33,645 nucleotides of DNA from the NCBI GenBank assembly GCA_029257695.1, contig JARIAU010000094.1, positions 1 through 33,645 on the forward strand. The letters run 5' to 3'. The notes beneath the pieces were generated by a model. It did no database searches, had not been told where the DNA came from, and saw only the letters and a list, made by a program, of their open reading frames with translations. Below are positions 22,263 through 30,428 of this stretch, piece after piece. This stretch comes from Oscillospiraceae bacterium. Its GTDB lineage: Bacteria; Bacillota; Clostridia; Oscillospirales; Oscillospiraceae. A program made the translations under genes and the position numbers. Numbering within the stretch: the first letter of the stretch is position 1; the number at the start of each line of letters is the position of its first letter.

Positions 22263-24005
22263 ATGAAGGAAGAAAAACAGAACGCGCCCTCGTTTTTTGG
22301 AGAGCTGGGCTGCTTTATGAAGCCGTATTGGACGCAGTATACGCTCTCTGTGGTGTTGAGTGTCATCAGTGTTGCGGCGGGGATTGGCGCCTATGCGTTT
22401 GTAGGGCGGGCGGCGGCACTGCTGTTCACGGCGAATCCGACGGTGTCTGCCTTGCTTGGACTGGCAGCGGCAGCGGCGGTTTGCAAATTGCTGCATGCAA
22501 TTTTGCTGAATTTGTCCACATGGATCTCCCATTGGGCCGCATATCGCACGCTGCGAGCCATCCGCAATGCGCTTTCGGAAAAAATGCTGCGTCTGCCCAT
22601 GGGATATTTTGAGGAGGGCAGTGGCCGTCTGAAAACGATGTTGGTGGATCATGTGGAGGGAATGGAACAAACTTTGGCTCATGTCCTTCCGGAATTGACG
22701 GCCAATTTGTTGGCACCGCTGTGCTGCATGATTTGGATGTTTTTCTTGGATTGGCGTCTTGCGGCGATTGCATTGGTCTGGATTTTATTGGGATTCTTGG
22801 TGACCGGCGGGATGATGAAAGATTACACGACCAAATACGAGGGGCAACGCAATGCGTACAAGCGGATGAACCAAGCGATGGTGGAGTTTGTGAACGGCAT
22901 TGAAGTCATCAAGAATTTTAGACAGGTGGATAAATGCTATCAAAATTATCAGGATGCGGTGTATGGTCATGCATCCTATAATGTGAACTGGCAAAAGGAA
23001 ACACAGAAATTTGCATCGCTGGGTATGGCGATTGCACCCTACTCGTGTTTTCCGGTCTTGGTTGGCGGATTGATTTTTTACGCCCATGGCACACTGGACC
23101 CCGGTGTATTGGTGCTTGTGCTGCTCCTTTCCTTTGGTATTTTTGGGCCGCTGATGAATGCGATGAATTATTTCGATCAGTTGGCCGCCATGGGAACCAA
23201 TGCAAAAGAGATCAAGGATGTGCTGGATTATCCAGAGTTGAAACGAGGAGCGGGAGCGGAAGCAAACCGCATGGATATTGACTATAACCGAGTGTGCTTT
23301 TCCTATCGGAACGGGTCGGAGGTTCTGCACGAGCTTTCGTTCCACATCCCAGAGGGAACGATGTTGGCTCTGGTTGGCCCGTCCGGCGGCGGAAAATCTA
23401 CCATTGCCAAGCTGTTGGCCGGATTTTGGGATGCTACTGGCGGTGTCATTTCCATTGGCGGAATTCCACTGGAGGAGTTTACACAGGAGCAGCTCAATCG
23501 GATGATTGCTTATGTCGATCAGGATACCTTCCTTTTTGATAATACGATTTTAGAGAATTTACGAATCGGCCATCCGGAGGCGAGTGAAGAACAGATTCGG
23601 AAGATGGCCCGGCGTGCCTGCTGTCATTCGTTTATTGAGGCGCTTCCGCAGGGATATGAAACCAGAGTCGGAGCATCCGGAGGACGGCTTTCCGGTGGTG
23701 AGCGGCAGCGTATTGCGATTGTGCGGGCGATGATGAAGGATGCTCCGATTCTGATTCTGGATGAAGCAACTGCCAGTACAGACCCGGAGAACGAAGCTAT
23801 GATCCAGACGGCATTGAGTGCGGCAGCAAAGGATAAAACGGTGATTTTGGTAGCTCACCGCCTGTCAACGGTGGTACAGGCCCAGCAAATTGCCTTTGTC
23901 AATCATGGACGGATCGAGGCGATCGGGACCCATGCGCAGCTGATGCAAGCCTGTCCGGAATACAAAACGATGTGGGAATTATCGGAGGTGACGGAATATG
24001 CTTAA
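22263..24005 (+). CDS. ABC transporter half-subunit, permease fused to ATPase (module 2, subunit 1)
   Basis: The product has 580 residues and is the counterpart of the gene at 17922. The membrane domain covers about 15-320. The ATPase has Walker A GPSGGGKST (372-380), Q-loop YVDQDTFLFDNTI, signature LSGGERQRIA, Walker B LILDEAT and H-loop VAHRLST. The pattern PMGYFEEGSGRLKTMLVDHVEGMEQ matches the same place in module 1 subunit 1 (PLGEVQKQGSGTLKNIL), which shows paralogy. ATG 22263 follows GGGGAGG by six bases; ATG 22257 directly abuts the ribosome site and is less likely. It overlaps the next gene by eight bases. Confidence 0.92.
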   Translation: MKEEKQNAPSFFGELGCFMKPYWTQYTLSVVLSVISVAAGIGAYAFVGRAAALLFTANPTVSALLGLAAAAAVCKLLHAILLNLSTWISHWAAYRTLRAIRNALSEKMLRLPMGYFEEGSGRLKTMLVDHVEGMEQTLAHVLPELTANLLAPLCCMIWMFFLDWRLAAIALVWILLGFLVTGGMMKDYTTKYEGQRNAYKRMNQAMVEFVNGIEVIKNFRQVDKCYQNYQDAVYGHASYNVNWQKETQKFASLGMAIAPYSCFPVLVGGLIFYAHGTLDPGVLVLVLLLSFGIFGPLMNAMNYFDQLAAMGTNAKEIKDVLDYPELKRGAGAEANRMDIDYNRVCFSYRNGSEVLHELSFHIPEGTMLALVGPSGGGKSTIAKLLAGFWDATGGVISIGGIPLEEFTQEQLNRMIAYVDQDTFLFDNTILENLRIGHPEASEEQIRKMARRACCHSFIEALPQGYETRVGASGGRLSGGERQRIAIVRAMMKDAPILILDEATASTDPENEAMIQTALSAAAKDKTVILVAHRLSTVVQAQQIAFVNHGRIEAIGTHAQLMQACPEYKTMWELSEVTEYA

Positions 24006-25740
24006 CACCTTGCGTCGAATCTGGGCATTCAGCTCACAGCGGCATGGAACCCTAGTGCGTGCTCTGGTGCTATCCTTCCTTCGTGCTGCGTTTGGAGTGA
24101 CACAACTGATGGCTGTACTGGCTGCAGTTCGAGTGCTCTGTGGACAGGTGGAGGCAGCAGAAGCCATAGGCGAAATTTTGATTCTTGCAGGAATTTGCGT
24201 TCTCGGCACATTTCTAACCAGTTATTGGGAGCAGATTTCCACCCTACAAACCGGATTTTTTATGACGGCAGATCAGCGGGTGGAGGTGGGTAATCAGCTG
24301 CAAAAAATGCCGTTGGGCTATTTCAATGATGTATCTTCCGGTCAAATCTGTGCCACCCTGACCACCACGCTGTCAGGTGTGGAAACGGGGGCAGCCATGA
24401 CAATGGTTGGTATCGTGTCCGGTCTATTCAGTGCGTTTGGTTTGTTTGTGTTTATGCTCTGGTATGATTGGCGCATTGGCATTTTGTCCGGTCTGGGTAT
24501 GCTGGCTTATCTGGCATTGGTACAATACCAGATGAAGCTGTCCAAACTTCATGCGCCAAAACAGCAAAAGGCCCAGCAAGCATTGGCGGAAGCAGCCCTT
24601 TCCTTTTTGCAGGGGATCAAGGTGACCAAAGCGTTCCAAATCACGGATGGAGATCGGCATATGAATGAGGCGATTGAAGAAAGCTGTCAGGCAAACCTGT
24701 CTTTGACCAACACTTCGATGCCCACACAATTTTTGGCCAGTGTCTGCGTTGCAGTGTTTGAGTCCTTGATTTTGTTTGTTTCCATCGTGCTTTGTATGGG
24801 ACAGGGAAGTGTGGATGTGGCCAAGCTGTTGGTACTGATGCTGTTTAGTTTTCTGGTATATGCGTCACTGCATCAGGCGGGTTCCATGCTGTCGATGATC
24901 GGACTGTTGGATTCCGGATTGGCCGAATTGGAACGGATGCGGGCAGAACGGCCGCTGGAGCAGAGAATGCCAGAGCAGACGCCTGCAACCAATCGCATTG
25001 TGTTTGATCAGGTCAGTTTTTCGTATGGAGATCATGCCGTGCTTCAGAATGTAAGTCTGACGGTGGAACCTCACACGCTGACAGCTCTCATTGGGCCGTC
25101 CGGATCGGGGAAAACCACACTTTGCCAGTTGATTCCCCGATTCAGGGATGTCTCCGGCGGAACCATCACAATCGGAGGCGCAGATGTTCGCCACATGACG
25201 GAAGAGGAGCGGATGGCTCGCATCAGTATGGTGTTCCAAAAGGTCTATTTGTTTGAAGATACGATTCTGAACAACATCCGTTTCGGCAAGCCGGATGCAA
25301 GTTTGGAAGAAGTGCGGGCGGCAGCCAAAGCGGCCCGTTGCGATGACTTCATTATGGCGCTTCCGGATGGATACAACACCGTGCTGCGGGAAGGCGGAGC
25401 GAGTCTATCCGGCGGCGAACAGCAGCGGATCTCCATTGCCCGAGCCATTCTTAAGGATGCTCCCATTGTGTTGTTGGATGAAGCGACCAGTGCGTTGGAT
25501 GCAGAGAACGAGCATGACATCCTTGCGGCTTTGAACCAGCTGACCCGAAACAAAACGGTGCTTATGATTGCGCATCGCATCCAGTCGATGGAACATGCCG
25601 ACCGTATTTTGGCCTTGAAGGATGGAAAGATTGTGCAGGATGGCACACCGGACGAACTGCGGAAACAGCCGGGACTGTATGCGGATTTCCTTGCATCCAG
25701 AGCGGAAGCGGCACAGTGGACCCTGAATAACGGACGATGA
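23998..25740 (+). CDS. ABC transporter half-subunit, permease fused to ATPase (module 2, subunit 2)
   Basis: The product has 580 residues and is the counterpart of the gene at 19678. The membrane domain covers about 15-300 with PLGYFNDVSSGQI. The ATPase has Walker A GPSGSGKTT (366-374), Q-loop MVFQKVYLFEDTI, signature LSGGEQQRIS, Walker B VLLDEAT and H-loop IAHRIQS. GGAGGTGACGG just upstream, within the preceding gene, is the ribosome site. The eight-base overlap with subunit 1 points to a heterodimer. Both ATP sites of this pair look competent. No terminator was seen after the stop. Confidence 0.92.
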   Translation: MLNTLRRIWAFSSQRHGTLVRALVLSFLRAAFGVTQLMAVLAAVRVLCGQVEAAEAIGEILILAGICVLGTFLTSYWEQISTLQTGFFMTADQRVEVGNQLQKMPLGYFNDVSSGQICATLTTTLSGVETGAAMTMVGIVSGLFSAFGLFVFMLWYDWRIGILSGLGMLAYLALVQYQMKLSKLHAPKQQKAQQALAEAALSFLQGIKVTKAFQITDGDRHMNEAIEESCQANLSLTNTSMPTQFLASVCVAVFESLILFVSIVLCMGQGSVDVAKLLVLMLFSFLVYASLHQAGSMLSMIGLLDSGLAELERMRAERPLEQRMPEQTPATNRIVFDQVSFSYGDHAVLQNVSLTVEPHTLTALIGPSGSGKTTLCQLIPRFRDVSGGTITIGGADVRHMTEEERMARISMVFQKVYLFEDTILNNIRFGKPDASLEEVRAAAKAARCDDFIMALPDGYNTVLREGGASLSGGEQQRISIARAILKDAPIVLLDEATSALDAENEHDILAALNQLTRNKTVLMIAHRIQSMEHADRILALKDGKIVQDGTPDELRKQPGLYADFLASRAEAAQWTLNNGR

Positions 25741-25774
25741 ATTTCTTTCTTCCGGATCACAAAGAGGAATGGGG

Positions 25775-25803
25775 TTTACTTACAGCGGGAAATACGGTAT
25801 ACT
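25775..25803 (+). promoter_or_regulatory. Promoter of the tyrosine phosphatase gene
   Basis: TTTACT at 25775-25780 and TATACT at 25798-25803 have a 17-base spacer, about 60 bases before the start codon. Confidence 0.65.
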
Positions 25804-25866
25804 GCCAAGAGAAAACGAACCCGTGCCTTCTGTTGCGGAGAATGTGCGGCAGTGTGGAGGGAAACG

Positions 25867-26322
25867 ATGACAAAGATTTTGTTTATTTGCCACGGCAACA
25901 TCTGCCGCAGCCCCATGGCGGAATTTGTGATGAAAGATCTTGTACAGAAGGCGGGGATGAGCGATCAGTTCGAGATTGCCTCTGCGGCCACCAGTAGAGA
26001 AGAAATCGGAAATCCGGTCTATCCGCCCTCCAGACGGAAAATGCAGGAGCATGGCATATCCTGCGAAGGCAAGACCGCACGGCAGGTGACCACGGAGGAC
26101 TATGACGATTATGATTTTCTGATTTGTATGGATCGGAATAATTTGCGGAATCTGCGCCGCTTCTGCGGCACGGATCCGGAAGGAAAGGTGTCCTTGCTGA
26201 TGGACCACACGGCTCGCCCCGGCGAAGTGGCTGATCCGTGGTATACCGGGGATTTTGAGGCCACCTGGAAGGATGTTCTGGAAGGCTGTCAGGCGTTGCT
26301 CAAGGAAATTTGTGCAAACTAA
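25867..26322 (+). CDS. Low-molecular-weight protein tyrosine phosphatase
   Basis: The 151-residue product matches the family length. The phosphate-binding loop is C8-HGNIC-R14-S, the C-x5-R signature, with nucleophile C8, backup C13 and phosphate-binding R14. The general-acid Asp lies in VADPWYTGDF near residue 121. Position 12 is Ile, as in tyrosine phosphatases; the related arginine phosphatases of YwlE type carry Thr there. ATG 25867 has GGAGGG a few bases upstream; an upstream in-frame start at 25852 overlaps that ribosome site. No kinase or capsule cluster adjoins it, so the substrate is unknown. It converges on the DUF4097 operon. Confidence 0.93.
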   Translation: MTKILFICHGNICRSPMAEFVMKDLVQKAGMSDQFEIASAATSREEIGNPVYPPSRRKMQEHGISCEGKTARQVTTEDYDDYDFLICMDRNNLRNLRRFCGTDPEGKVSLLMDHTARPGEVADPWYTGDFEATWKDVLEGCQALLKEICAN

Positions 26323-26331
26323 AAAATAAAG

Positions 26332-26363
26332 AAAAACCAGCTGTGTCAAACAGCTGGTTTTTT
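26332..26363. terminator. Bidirectional terminator between convergent units
   Basis: AAAAACCAGCTG and CAGCTGGTTTTT form a 12-bp stem with a seven-base loop. T runs occur on both strands, so it can end both the phosphatase transcript and the minus-strand DUF4097 operon. Confidence 0.9.
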
Positions 26364-26374
26364 CTATGTGTGAA

Positions 26375-27271
26375 TTATGCGGTCGGAGAGGCGATGTGGA
26401 ATTCAGCGGAGCCGCTTGCGGAGTCGATTTCAAATTTAGAAGAACCGGAACCCACAATGTAGCTGTCTTCTTGGAAGGAGCCGTCGAAGTCGGAAATCAG
26501 TTTGCCGGACACCGTACTCAGGTTAAGTTGGAATTGACTGTCCTCGGGCAGCGTCAGCTGCAATGTGCCGGAAACGGTGTCGAACTCCAGTACCTGCGGG
26601 CAATGGGTCAGTTGTCCGGACAGGGAACCGCTCGCGGTGTCTGCATCCAGTTCGTCCACAGCGGATTCCTCCAGTGTCAGGCCTCCGCCGGTGGAATCAA
26701 AGGATAAGGAGTGTAGGTTGGATTGGGTCAGCGTTGTGCTTCCGCTTACGGTGTCCACACTCAGGTTGTTCAAAGTGAGGCCTTGCATCGTCAGATCAGA
26801 GTTGAAAATATCCAAATCCAGTTCTTGCAGATGGAGGGAGGTCGGAACCAAAAGGACAAGATCCTTACGGTCGGTGTTGACACTGGGCCGCAGAGACAGA
26901 CCGATATACTGTGGAGTCGAGGAAATGTTCAGTTTACCATCGTCCAGCCTAAAGTCCAGACTGTTGGATTCGGTAAAGTTGGCAGGACCACGCTCTTCCA
27001 AGCGGAGCTCGGTGCCATCATAAGGCTCGATCCGGATGTTGCCGGACAGCCAGTCCACGGATACTTCCGTAATCCCTTCCGTAGGAATGGAATAGCAGCC
27101 GTCGGGGGAAAATTTGGAATTGCGTTTTTGTTGCAGCGGAACATCCAGAACACCGTCCCGTACAGCTTGGATGGGATGGACACCCAGCAGCAGACTGCTG
27201 CCGATAAGCAGTGTGCCCAAAGCGAGAAACGCAACGGCCATCCAAAGCAAAACTTTTGTGCTCTTTTTCAT
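26375..27271 (-). CDS. DUF4097 family beta-strand repeat protein, membrane anchored
   Basis: The product has 298 residues. An N-terminal helix at about 7-30 (LLWMAVAFLALGTLLIGSSLLLG) anchors it or serves as a signal. The rest is a repetitive beta-solenoid-like region with recurring VSGS, ASGS and STVSGK turns (DTVSGSTTL, DTASGSLSG, STVSGKLIS, DSASGSAEF), the hallmark of DUF4097. AAGGAGG precedes the start. It is the third gene of a PadR-DUF1700-DUF4097 operon, with four bases between it and DUF1700. The combination is common in Firmicutes and is suspected to respond to envelope conditions; no biochemical role is established. Confidence 0.9.
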   Translation of the reverse strand: MKKSTKVLLWMAVAFLALGTLLIGSSLLLGVHPIQAVRDGVLDVPLQQKRNSKFSPDGCYSIPTEGITEVSVDWLSGNIRIEPYDGTELRLEERGPANFTESNSLDFRLDDGKLNISSTPQYIGLSLRPSVNTDRKDLVLLVPTSLHLQELDLDIFNSDLTMQGLTLNNLSVDTVSGSTTLTQSNLHSLSFDSTGGGLTLEESAVDELDADTASGSLSGQLTHCPQVLEFDTVSGTLQLTLPEDSQFQLNLSTVSGKLISDFDGSFQEDSYIVGSGSSKFEIDSASGSAEFHIASPTA

Positions 27272-27275
27272 AGAA

Positions 27276-27872
27276 TTACGCCTCCTTGTTGGAAATCAGC
27301 ATCCGTTTGACGGAGCGAATCAGCCAGCGGACGCCGTGATAGAGTCCGATCGATGCATACTTTGCAGCCAGAAAGGACAGACAAACCAAACCGATGGTCA
27401 CAAAACCGAAGCCGATAGAAAAAACAGCAGTTGCACCGTTCAGCGAAAACAATGCGAAGCCGTGGACAATGGTCAAAATTCCGGTGATGCCCAGTGCTGC
27501 CACACACAGAAACAGGGCGACAATGATGGAAACAACGGCCAGTCCGAGAGACAGCACGGTCAGAACTAGGGCAAGCAGCAGCGAAAGCCAAAGGGGTGCG
27601 CCCAGAATGGCCACAAGGATGGCGGCGGCCGTCCACCCGTGCTTGGGACGAAGCTTGTTTTTGACCAGTGTGGGGAAGGGGGTGTCCTGCAAGATTTCGG
27701 TGACAATCTCATTTAGATTGCCCAGCTTAGCCACAGCGGCTTCCTCGTCCATTCCGTCTTCCATCATGTCGGACAACAATTCTTCATAATAAGCACACCG
27801 TTGATTTCGCTCGTCTGCGGGAAGAGAGCGGAGCCGGTTGCCCAACTCCTGCAAAAAGATGGATTTAGTCAC
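27276..27872 (-). CDS. DUF1700 family membrane protein
   Basis: The product has 198 residues, starting at a GTG preceded by AAGGAGGG. The first 65 residues form the cytoplasmic helical DUF1700 segment: FLQELGNRLRSLPADE, then YYEELLSDMMEDGMDEEAAVAKLG. Three or four hydrophobic helices follow up to about residue 175. The start overlaps the PadR stop by eight bases, so translation is coupled. A longer in-frame ATG 39 bases upstream lies inside padR and would add residues not typical of the family. DUF1700 proteins are usually encoded with PadR regulators and DUF4097; the function is unknown. Confidence 0.88.
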   Translation of the reverse strand: MTKSIFLQELGNRLRSLPADERNQRCAYYEELLSDMMEDGMDEEAAVAKLGNLNEIVTEILQDTPFPTLVKNKLRPKHGWTAAAILVAILGAPLWLSLLLALVLTVLSLGLAVVSIIVALFLCVAALGITGILTIVHGFALFSLNGATAVFSIGFGFVTIGLVCLSFLAAKYASIGLYHGVRWLIRSVKRMLISNKEA

Positions 27873-28182
27873 AGGGCATACCCTCCTTGATATAAAGATA
27901 GATGGTTTCAACCTCGGTCCAGTCGGTCAGAAACTCTTGGATTTGCTGAATTCCGGAATCTGTAATTGTATAAATTTTTCGCAGCCGCCCTTCGTGTTCG
28001 ACGGAGCGAACGGTTACTGCGTGGCTGGTCTCCAGTCTGCGTAAGATGGGATAAAGCGTGGATTCCGACAAATCGATGTATCCGGATAGATCTTTGAGGA
28101 TTTGATATCCGTAGGATTCGCCGCGTTGAAGGACGGAGAGTACGCACACATCCAACAATCCTTTCTTTAATTGTGTATTCAA
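27865..28182 (-). CDS. PadR family transcriptional regulator
   Basis: The 105-residue winged-helix regulator reads KKGLLDVCVLSVLQRGESYGYQIL, then SESTLYPILRRLE, then a beta-wing with VEHEGRLRKIYTITDSG. This is the classic short PadR domain with a C-terminal dimerisation helix. It starts with TTG, six bases after AGGAGGTG; no ATG is available in frame at a suitable distance. It is the first gene of the DUF1700/DUF4097 operon, and its promoter is covered by a perfect palindrome, indicating autorepression. Confidence 0.93.
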   Translation of the reverse strand: MNTQLKKGLLDVCVLSVLQRGESYGYQILKDLSGYIDLSESTLYPILRRLETSHAVTVRSVEHEGRLRKIYTITDSGIQQIQEFLTDWTEVETIYLYIKEGMPCD

Positions 28183-28201
28183 TCAAACACCTCCTTATGT
28201 A

Positions 28202-28226
28202 ATATACTATACATCACATAGTATAT
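28202..28226. promoter_or_regulatory. PadR operator palindrome
   Basis: ATATACTAT at 28202-28210 and its exact complement ATAGTATAT at 28218-28226 flank seven bases. The palindrome covers the -10 box and most of the spacer of the padR promoter. Confidence 0.82.
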
Positions 28227-28234
28227 CGTGTCAA
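28206..28234 (-). promoter_or_regulatory. Promoter of the padR operon
   Basis: On the minus strand TTGACA (28234-28229) and TATAGT (28211-28206) have a 17-base spacer, about 25 bases before the TTG start. Confidence 0.85.
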
Positions 28235-28240
28235 GCAGTA

Positions 28241-28278
28241 TTGAAAAACGGGCGGCTGATGGAAACAGCCGCCCGTTT
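28241..28278 (-). terminator. Terminator after the ltaE-gloA unit
   Basis: AAACGGGCGGCTG and CAGCCGCCCGTTT form a 13-bp stem with a seven-base loop. On the minus strand it is followed by TTC; the last stem bases supply part of the T run. Confidence 0.85.
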
Positions 28279-28308
28279 GGGGTTCAGATCGAAAATGATG
28301 AGGGGATG

Positions 28309-28683
28309 TCACTTGTGGGGGACGATTTCCAACCAGTAGCCGTCCGGATCTGTGATGAAATAGATTCCCATGGCGGGATTCTCGTAGCAAATGCAGCCCA
28401 TCTCTCGGTGGAGTTGGTGTGCAGCTTCAAATTCATCCGGACTTACACCGAAAGCCAAATGAAACTCGCATTCGCCCAGATCGTAGGGGTGTGGATGGTC
28501 TTTCAGCCAAGTCAACTCCAATTCGAAGTTGTGTTCGCTATCGGAGAGAAAGACGATAATATAAGAATCGTCTGGGGCGGTTTTTCGGCGGATTTCGTGC
28601 AAACCGAGGGCTTGTCCGTAGAAGGTAAGCGATGCGTCCAGATTGGATACATTGTGGTTGTGGTGCAAGATGCGAAAATCCAT
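28309..28683 (-). CDS. gloA: Lactoylglutathione lyase-like VOC protein (glyoxalase I)
   Basis: The product has 124 residues in two VOC beta-alpha modules. Aligned on E. coli GloA (H5, E56, H74, E122), the four metal ligands are all present as H7, E56, H75 and E119. The family motifs FYGQALGL, FELELTW, FHLAFGV and DPDGYWLEIVP are also visible. Glyoxalase I turns the methylglyoxal hemithioacetal into a lactoyl thioester. Many Clostridia lack glutathione, so the thiol here may be another. AAGGAG lies seven bases before ATG. It starts 12 bases after the threonine aldolase gene and shares its promoter. Confidence 0.88.
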   Translation of the reverse strand: MDFRILHHNHNVSNLDASLTFYGQALGLHEIRRKTAPDDSYIIVFLSDSEHNFELELTWLKDHPHPYDLGECEFHLAFGVSPDEFEAAHQLHREMGCICYENPAMGIYFITDPDGYWLEIVPHK

Positions 28684-28695
28684 GGTGCGCTCCTT

Positions 28696-29736
28696 TCAGG
28701 ATTGCAGTGCTTTGACTGCGGCTTCGAGACGATCGACGGCGGCAGAGGTGGTGGCCCAGCTGGTGCAGAAACGGTAGACAGAGTGGGAGCCATCCACCGG
28801 AGCCCACAATTCCCCTTCACAGGTTTGGCGGAGCTGTTCGTACACCGCATCAGGGAGGATGGGGAATTGTTGGTTGGTGGGGGAGTCGCAGAGCATGGGA
28901 TAGCCGGCCTGTGTAAAAATGTCCCGAATGCGTTCCGCCAGCGCATCGGCATGGCGGCCCAGCCGGAAGTAGAGCTGGTCAGTGAACAGGCACTCGAACT
29001 GAATGCCCAGCAGGCGGCCCTTGGCCAACATGCCGCCGTTTTGTTTGATAAAATAGCGGAAATCCGGTTCCAATGCAGGATTTGTGATGACAACTGCCTC
29101 ACCGAAGAGAGCGCCAACCTTGGTGCCGCCAATGTAAAACACATCCACCAGACGGGCAAGATCGGGTAAGGTGACATCACTTTGACGACTCATCAGGCCG
29201 TAACCCAGTCTGGCTCCATCCACAAACAGCGGGAGACCAAGTTCGTGGCAGACGGCGCTGAGTTCGGTCAGCTCCTCTAAGGAATATAGAGTGCCCTGTT
29301 CTGTTGGGTGGGAAATGTAGACCATGCCTGGCTGTACCGTGTGTTCTCGGGCATGGTCGCTGCGGTGAGCGCAAACGGCCTGACGAACCTGTGCGGCAGA
29401 GATTTTTCCGTCCGAAGCTGGCAGGGGCAGCACCTTGTGCCCGGTAGCCTCAATGGCGCCGGTTTCATGGCAGTTGATATGTCCGGTGTCGGCACATAGA
29501 ACCCCCTGATAAGGACGCAGGATGGATGCAATCACGGTGGTGTTCGTCTGCGTGCCGCTGACTAAAAAATGCACCGCAGCATGAGGGGCGGCACAGGCAT
29601 CCTGAATAAGCGTCCGAGCCCGGGCGCAGTGTGGATCCATCCCATAGCCGTGGGTTTGGTCCAAGTTGCTGGCGGAAAGTGCTTCCAAAATGGAGGGATG
29701 GCATCCCTCCGCATAGTCACAGATAAACAGGTCCAT
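28696..29736 (-). CDS. ltaE: Low-specificity L-threonine aldolase (beta-eliminating lyase family)
   Basis: The 346-residue fold-type I PLP enzyme cleaves threonine or allo-threonine to glycine and acetaldehyde. The PLP lysine is K206 in YIGGTKVGALFGEA, and the Asp that binds the pyridine nitrogen is D173 in FVDGARLGYG. SGTQTNTTVIAS (about 60-71), the conserved His in GHINCHETGA and HPTEQGTLYSL (about 143-153) are also typical. ATG 29736 follows AAGGAG by about eight bases; an in-frame GTG nine bases upstream overlaps that site. It is transcribed divergently from folE, with gloA behind it. Related beta-eliminating lyases share the fold, but the motifs favour threonine aldolase. Confidence 0.9.
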   Translation of the reverse strand: MDLFICDYAEGCHPSILEALSASNLDQTHGYGMDPHCARARTLIQDACAAPHAAVHFLVSGTQTNTTVIASILRPYQGVLCADTGHINCHETGAIEATGHKVLPLPASDGKISAAQVRQAVCAHRSDHAREHTVQPGMVYISHPTEQGTLYSLEELTELSAVCHELGLPLFVDGARLGYGLMSRQSDVTLPDLARLVDVFYIGGTKVGALFGEAVVITNPALEPDFRYFIKQNGGMLAKGRLLGIQFECLFTDQLYFRLGRHADALAERIRDIFTQAGYPMLCDSPTNQQFPILPDAVYEQLRQTCEGELWAPVDGSHSVYRFCTSWATTSAAVDRLEAAVKALQS

Positions 29737-29770
29737 TCGAACCACTCCTTGCTTGTGAAATACTGCCCAT

Positions 29771-29798
29771 ATTATAGCAAAGGAGAAGAAAAAAACAA
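29771..29798 (-). promoter_or_regulatory. Promoter of ltaE-gloA
   Basis: On the minus strand TTGTTT (29798-29793) and TATAAT (29776-29771) have a 16-base spacer. It is back to back with the folE promoter. Confidence 0.7.
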
Positions 29799-29807
29799 TC
29801 TTTTGAT

Positions 29808-29836
29808 TTTACAAGCAGAAAAACATGCGATATAAT
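29808..29836 (+). promoter_or_regulatory. Promoter of the folate operon
   Basis: TTTACA at 29808-29813 and TATAAT at 29831-29836 have a 17-base spacer. The leader before the folE start is about 30 bases, too short for a tetrahydrofolate riboswitch. Confidence 0.8.
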
Positions 29837-29873
29837 ATAAAATCAAGAATGTCTTTGGACAGGAGTGATCGTT

Positions 29874-30428
29874 ATGATCGATGAAGAAAAGATCAAACAG
29901 GCAGTCGGCCTGTTTTTGGAAGGAATTGGAGAAAATCCAAATCGGGAAGGACTGTTGGAAACGCCGGACCGGATTGCACGGATGTGCCACGAGCTGTTTT
30001 GTGGGCTGGATGAAAAGGCACAGCCCCATCTGGAGCGGGTGTTTTCCGTGGATCGGGATTCTTTGGTGGTTGAAAAGGACATTACCTTTTACTCTGTGTG
30101 TGAGCACCATCTCCTGCCCTTTTATGGAAAGGCACATATCGGCTATATCCCCAACGGAAAAGTGGTTGGAATCAGCAAGCTGGCCCGTACTGTGGAAGTG
30201 TTTGCCCGTCGTCCGCAGATTCAAGAGCAGTTGACCGACCAGGTATGCAGCGCCATTATGGAGTGCTTACAACCGAAGGGCGTCATTGTTTTGATGGAAG
30301 CGGAGCATATGTGCATGACCATGCGGGGGATTCGTAAGCCCGGCACGCAGACAGTGACGCTGGCGAAGCGTGGCTGCTTTGAAACAGATCCGGAACTGGA
30401 ACAGCGCTTTTTTCAGATGGTGAAGTAA
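29874..30428 (+). CDS. folE: GTP cyclohydrolase I
   Basis: The 184-residue enzyme catalyses the first step of folate synthesis, GTP to 7,8-dihydroneopterin triphosphate and formate. The zinc ligands are C76 and H79 in [10 protein letters not shown] and C147 in [26 protein letters not shown] (about 21-37), [21 protein letters not shown] and QEQLTDQ are all family hallmarks. ATG 29874 lies nine bases after AGGAG; GTG 29865 would abut it. It is the first gene of the folate operon, and its stop codon overlaps the ATG of the HD gene. Confidence 0.97.
   Translation: MIDEEKIKQAVGLFLEGIGENPNREGLLETPDRIARMCHELFCGLDEKAQPHLERVFSVDRDSLVVEKDITFYSVCEHHLLPFYGKAHIGYIPNGKVVGISKLARTVEVFARRPQIQEQLTDQVCSAIMECLQPKGVIVLMEAEHMCMTMRGIRKPGTQTVTLAKRGCFETDPELEQRFFQMVK

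Noticed and set aside
28228-29169. 313-codon open frame on the plus strand over the aldolase and glyoxalase genes
   Set aside because: It is antisense to two genes with complete catalytic motifs, and has no ribosome site or family resemblance.
29837-29873. Possible tetrahydrofolate riboswitch before folE
   Set aside because: The leader predicted from the promoter is only about 30 bases, too short for a riboswitch, and no conserved core was seen.
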